A DNA stretch of 64,000 bases from Nymphaea colorata (Eukaryota > Streptophyta > Magnoliopsida > Nymphaeales > Nymphaeaceae), in NCBI RefSeq assembly GCF_008831285.2, contig NC_045151.1, positions 1,111,544-1,175,543 on the forward strand. Reading direction: 5' to 3'. This document shows positions 61,345-64,000 of the stretch, one piece after another (position 1 is the stretch's first letter; each line of letters starts with the position of its first letter). The notes beneath the pieces are model-generated. The model was given only the letters and a program-made list of their open reading frames with translations. It had not been told where the DNA came from and made no database searches. Made by a program: the position numbers and the translations under genes.

Positions 61345-62660
61345 ATGGATTCTACTTCTAACAATGGCATTTCTTCTAGTTTCTTGACTCAACTTGTTTC
61401 CCAAAAGCTTACCCATAACAAGTATCTGACCTTCAAATAACATATAGTTCTTTTTATAGAGAGCCATTATAACAACCCGACCCACTCCCGGGCTCGGGCC
61501 CCTGGTTCGACGGATCCCAACCCGCCCCCTAGCAATTTCGGTTCCAATCCTAAAAAGGCTAGGAACCAGGACAATCATCTCATTAAAGCCTCCATTTATA
61601 AGCCCTTGAAGATCCCTCACAATCTTCGATACGGGACTAAACATCTGGGGTGTTACAATCCACCCCCCTTAAGGCACACGCGTCCGCGCGTGTGGGACCC
61701 TAGGTCCGAGTGTTGAAACTGCTCTGATACCATTATAACAACCCGACCCACTCCCGGGCTCGGGCCCCTGGTTCGACGGATCCCAACCCGCCCCCTAGCA
61801 ATTTCGGTTCCAATCCTAAAAAGGCTAGGAACCAGGACAATCATCTCATTAAAGCCTCCATTTATAAGCCCTTGAAGATCCCTCACAATCTTCGATACGG
61901 AACTAAACATCTGGGGTGTTACAGCCATAATTTGTTTGGGCATCTAGAAGAAACTTCCCTTACCCCACCGCAGTTTACCTTTCAGGAAGTGAAGAATGAT
62001 AAAGGAGAAACATCTATCACAACAAAGCAGAATCCTGAGTAGGTTAAGTAGATGAGGAGTGACCAATCTCTCGTAGCATATATCACTCCCACCCTTTCAG
62101 ATGAAGTATTTGCTACTATTTTTGATGATCTTAGTGCATCAAAGTTGTGGGACATACTTGCAGAGGCGCAAGTTCTACAATTAAAGCGAGAATTTCAAAA
62201 TCTCAAGGATTAAAACCCCGTTAAGGAATATTTGGCTCAAATGAAGGGGACCATAGATCAACTTGCTGTGATTGAGAATGCAGTTCAGATTGTGATAAGG
62301 TTCAATAGATTCTAGGTGGGCTAGGCCAAGAGTATGATATGTTTTGTATTGCTCTAGAAGTTTTTCTTATTTTTCCTAGTTTTGAAGAACTCAAGGCTAA
62401 ACTTCTCCAACATGAGTTGGGTAGAAAACAAATATCTGAGATTAGTGATGAAGGTTCTCACAATGTGCTAGTGACTGACATTAGATGTGGATATGGTCGT
62501 GGAGGTAGAGGTTACCAAGGAGGACAAGGGTGTGGTCATTTTGGTCAAGGTGGCAGACGAATTTTACCAACTCCTAATTTCCCTTCAGGAACAAGAACAT
62601 AGAATTCCCACCTATTTCCTATGCATCAAGAAAGGTCATGTAAAGATATATTATTGGTAC
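61345..62660 (+). pseudogene. copia gag remnant, split by the TRIM
   Basis: The reading starts at an ATG at 61345 (MDSTSNNG). A stop at 61438-61440 lies just before the TRIM. The same frame resumes after the TRIM and one target-duplication copy with NLFGHLEETS, then hits TAG at 62041-62043. Later segments (EYLAQMKGTIDQLAV; FEELKAKLLQHE) are typical copia gag. The Gly/Arg-rich stretch GRGGRGYQGGQG precedes a CX2CX4HX4C zinc knuckle in which the first and last Cys are Tyr (YFLCIKKGHVKIYY), so the knuckle is dead. Confidence 0.75.
61468..61923 (-). mobile_element. complete TRIM retroelement (456 bp), nested in copia gag
   Basis: Two 190-bp direct repeats (61468-61657 and 61734-61923) differ at a single position. 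They enclose a 76-bp interior that, read on the minus strand, begins with the primer-binding site TGGTATCAGAGCAG and ends with a polypurine tract AAGGGGGGTGGAT. On that strand each LTR starts TGTAACACCCC and ends GTTGTTATA, with a TTATAAATGG TATA-like motif inside. The element is flanked by 5-bp duplications GCCAT (61463-61467 and 61924-61928). It has no coding capacity, which is the definition of a terminal-repeat retrotransposon in miniature. Confidence 0.95.
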
Positions 62661-63259
62661 AGTCCATAAAATAAGGGAAAGACATACAAACAAGAGAACA
62701 AGAAGAGAGGAATGCAGACAACACAAGGTCAACATTCTAAATCTATGCCGAATGATGTGCAATTTTATGATAACTCTTTCAAGGATGCATTTCAAACAAA
62801 ATGAACAAAGACAATGGAACATAGACTTTGAGGCTGCTACACATTGGGTACGTAGGTAAATTGTCTAACTTATTCCCTTATTTTAGAAAAGTGTCCATTG
62901 TCACGGCTGAAGGAACATGTCATTCCATTACTCATATTGGAAATGCACAATTTTCTATGTCAAATTCTTTGTTATCATTGTCCAATGTTATACTTTTTTC
63001 AAATATAAAGAAAAACATTGTTTGTGCGCCTAAACATGTTGATGATATATATTGTTATATTGAATTCTCGTGTATGTCAAGAATCTTCGAATAAAGAAGA
63101 CGTTCGCTAAGGAAGAGCGAAAAGGGAATATATATGTTTTCAAGGAAGCTTGGGTATCATCGGCCATGGTCACTTTTTTTATTGGCTCAACAATTCTTTC
63201 TCTAGTCTCTAGTTCATCTTCTCAGCTGCAGGTTTAGAGCCCAGATGTCTTGAATTTGT

Positions 63260-63930
63260 TTTAATGTAATAAGCCTAATTTATGACATAATCATTTGAGT
63301 CATTGTGGTCAAAATTTTATTGAGAAACTTGTTGCAGATGACCTTATTCCAAGGTCTAGTTTAGAGTCTGTCTCATAAGTCAATAAGTGTTCAAGTTGTC
63401 AACTTTGTAAGGGTCATGTTCTTCAATTTCATATTTTGAATAAGAGAGGTTCTAAACCTTTTGAGAGTATTCATTTTAATGTATGAGGACCTGCCCCAAT
63501 TCCTTCATTGTCCGTCAGCCATTACTATGTATTTTTTGTTGATTCCTTCTCACGTTATACTTGGATACATTTTATGAAGCATAAATTTGAAGTCTTCAAA
63601 CATTTTCAAGACTTTCACGTCTTAATTTGAAACAAATATTCGTCTAAATACCTTCAAAATATTAGGATAACTAGATAAATATCTTGCCCCATACTCCTCA
63701 TCAAAATGGAATAGCCGAGTGAAAGCACTGGCATATCGTAGAGACTGCTTTGAGCATAATACATAATGTCAATGTGCCAACTAGCCTTTGCATGGAGGCT
63801 TTTCATAATGCTGTCCACATCATTAATCAACTTCCCATGAGTATTTTGGAAAATAAGTCTCCTTATTATGTTGTCTATGGTCAACATCCTGCATATAATG
63901 ACTTTCATGTGTTTGATGGTGTTTGTAGAT
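63260..63930 (+). pseudogene. copia integrase remnant
   Basis: GAG-pre-integrase sequence (HNHLSHCGQNF, then CSSCQLCKG) supplies the HHCC zinc site. It is followed by a degraded catalytic core: IHFNV-stop-GPAP, where the usual first catalytic Asp is Asn and the Trp codon is a stop, then VFFVDSFSRYTW. The segment that should carry the SDNGGE motif is missing around 63625-63680. Reading resumes, after a frameshift, with ETALSIIHNVNVPTSLC and SPYYVVYGQHP. The integrase is inactive. Confidence 0.75.
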
Positions 63931-64000
63931 AAAGCTTTGAAGTGCAAGTTTGTCGGATATGCCGATGATTATAAGGGATATAGATGTTATGATCCTAACA

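Larger units (their letters stand above)
60600..64000 (+). mobile_element. decayed Ty1/copia retrotransposon, truncated by the window end
   Basis: A primer-binding site complementary to initiator methionine tRNA (TGGTATCAGAGCATGGG, 60868-60884) directly follows a candidate LTR end (..AACTAACA). The LTR should lie in about 60600-60867, but its 5' border cannot be set without the 3' LTR, which is outside the window. Downstream, in copia order, come gag-like sequence, a degenerate zinc knuckle, a GAG-pre-integrase region and an integrase core, all on the + strand with many stops and frameshifts. A TRIM element is nested in gag. Reverse transcriptase would lie beyond the right edge. Confidence 0.8.

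Noticed and set aside
61339..61943. Two nearly identical minus-strand frames (LFRIGTEIARGRVGIRR...)
   Set aside because: They are translations of the two TRIM LTRs, which are non-coding. The duplication is explained by the element structure.

Overview
The window is nuclear DNA of a flowering plant. It has multi-exon genes with GT..AG introns, plant-only families (a plastid-type alpha-amylase with starch-binding domains, a short PIN auxin carrier, a pollen-type pectate lyase, an RTM2-like HSP20 protein), long AT-rich spacers, many GA/TA/CA microsatellites and plant transposon remnants. I cannot name the species. The 5' half of the large pectate lyase exon is much more GC-rich than its surroundings, while the other genes are AT-rich.

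Layout. 1-186 (+): last coding piece of a gene cut by the window edge. 1391-4.6 kb (-): intact single-exon BED/hAT transposase-derived gene (RICESLEEPER/DAYSLEEPER type) with a probable 5'UTR intron. 4.6-11.0 kb: AT-rich spacer with transposon remnants. 11026-14309 (-): five-exon pectate lyase, reconstructed exon by exon to 451 aa. 14.3-21.5 kb: gene-free spacer with a TTATCTCATA minisatellite. 21512-23087 (+): two-exon RTM2-like protein (424 aa). 23382-40360 (-): thirteen-exon plastidial alpha-amylase of the AMY3 type (920 aa), lying tail-to-tail with the RTM2-like gene 294 bp away. 40.4-54.0 kb: gene-poor region rich in foldback and MITE-like elements and long microsatellites. 54095-57778 (+): six-exon short-loop PIN auxin transporter (376 aa) whose first intron holds an antisense fragment of a plasmid-type (family B) DNA polymerase. 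57.8-60.6 kb: spacer. About 60.6 kb to the end: a decayed Ty1/copia retrotransposon, its gag interrupted by a complete 456-bp TRIM element with 5-bp target duplications.

The genes look like unrelated single-copy plant loci, with no cluster or operon logic. All exon models close in frame with consensus splice sites, which is the main support for them. The most informative non-genic items are the nested TRIM/copia pair, non-autonomous elements with identifiable target duplications (8 bp, hAT-like; 9 bp, Mutator-like), a duplicated splice donor in the amylase gene, a microsatellite abutting a splice donor in the pectate lyase gene, and the DNA polymerase fragment inside the PIN intron. I did not see a clearly new multi-gene system.
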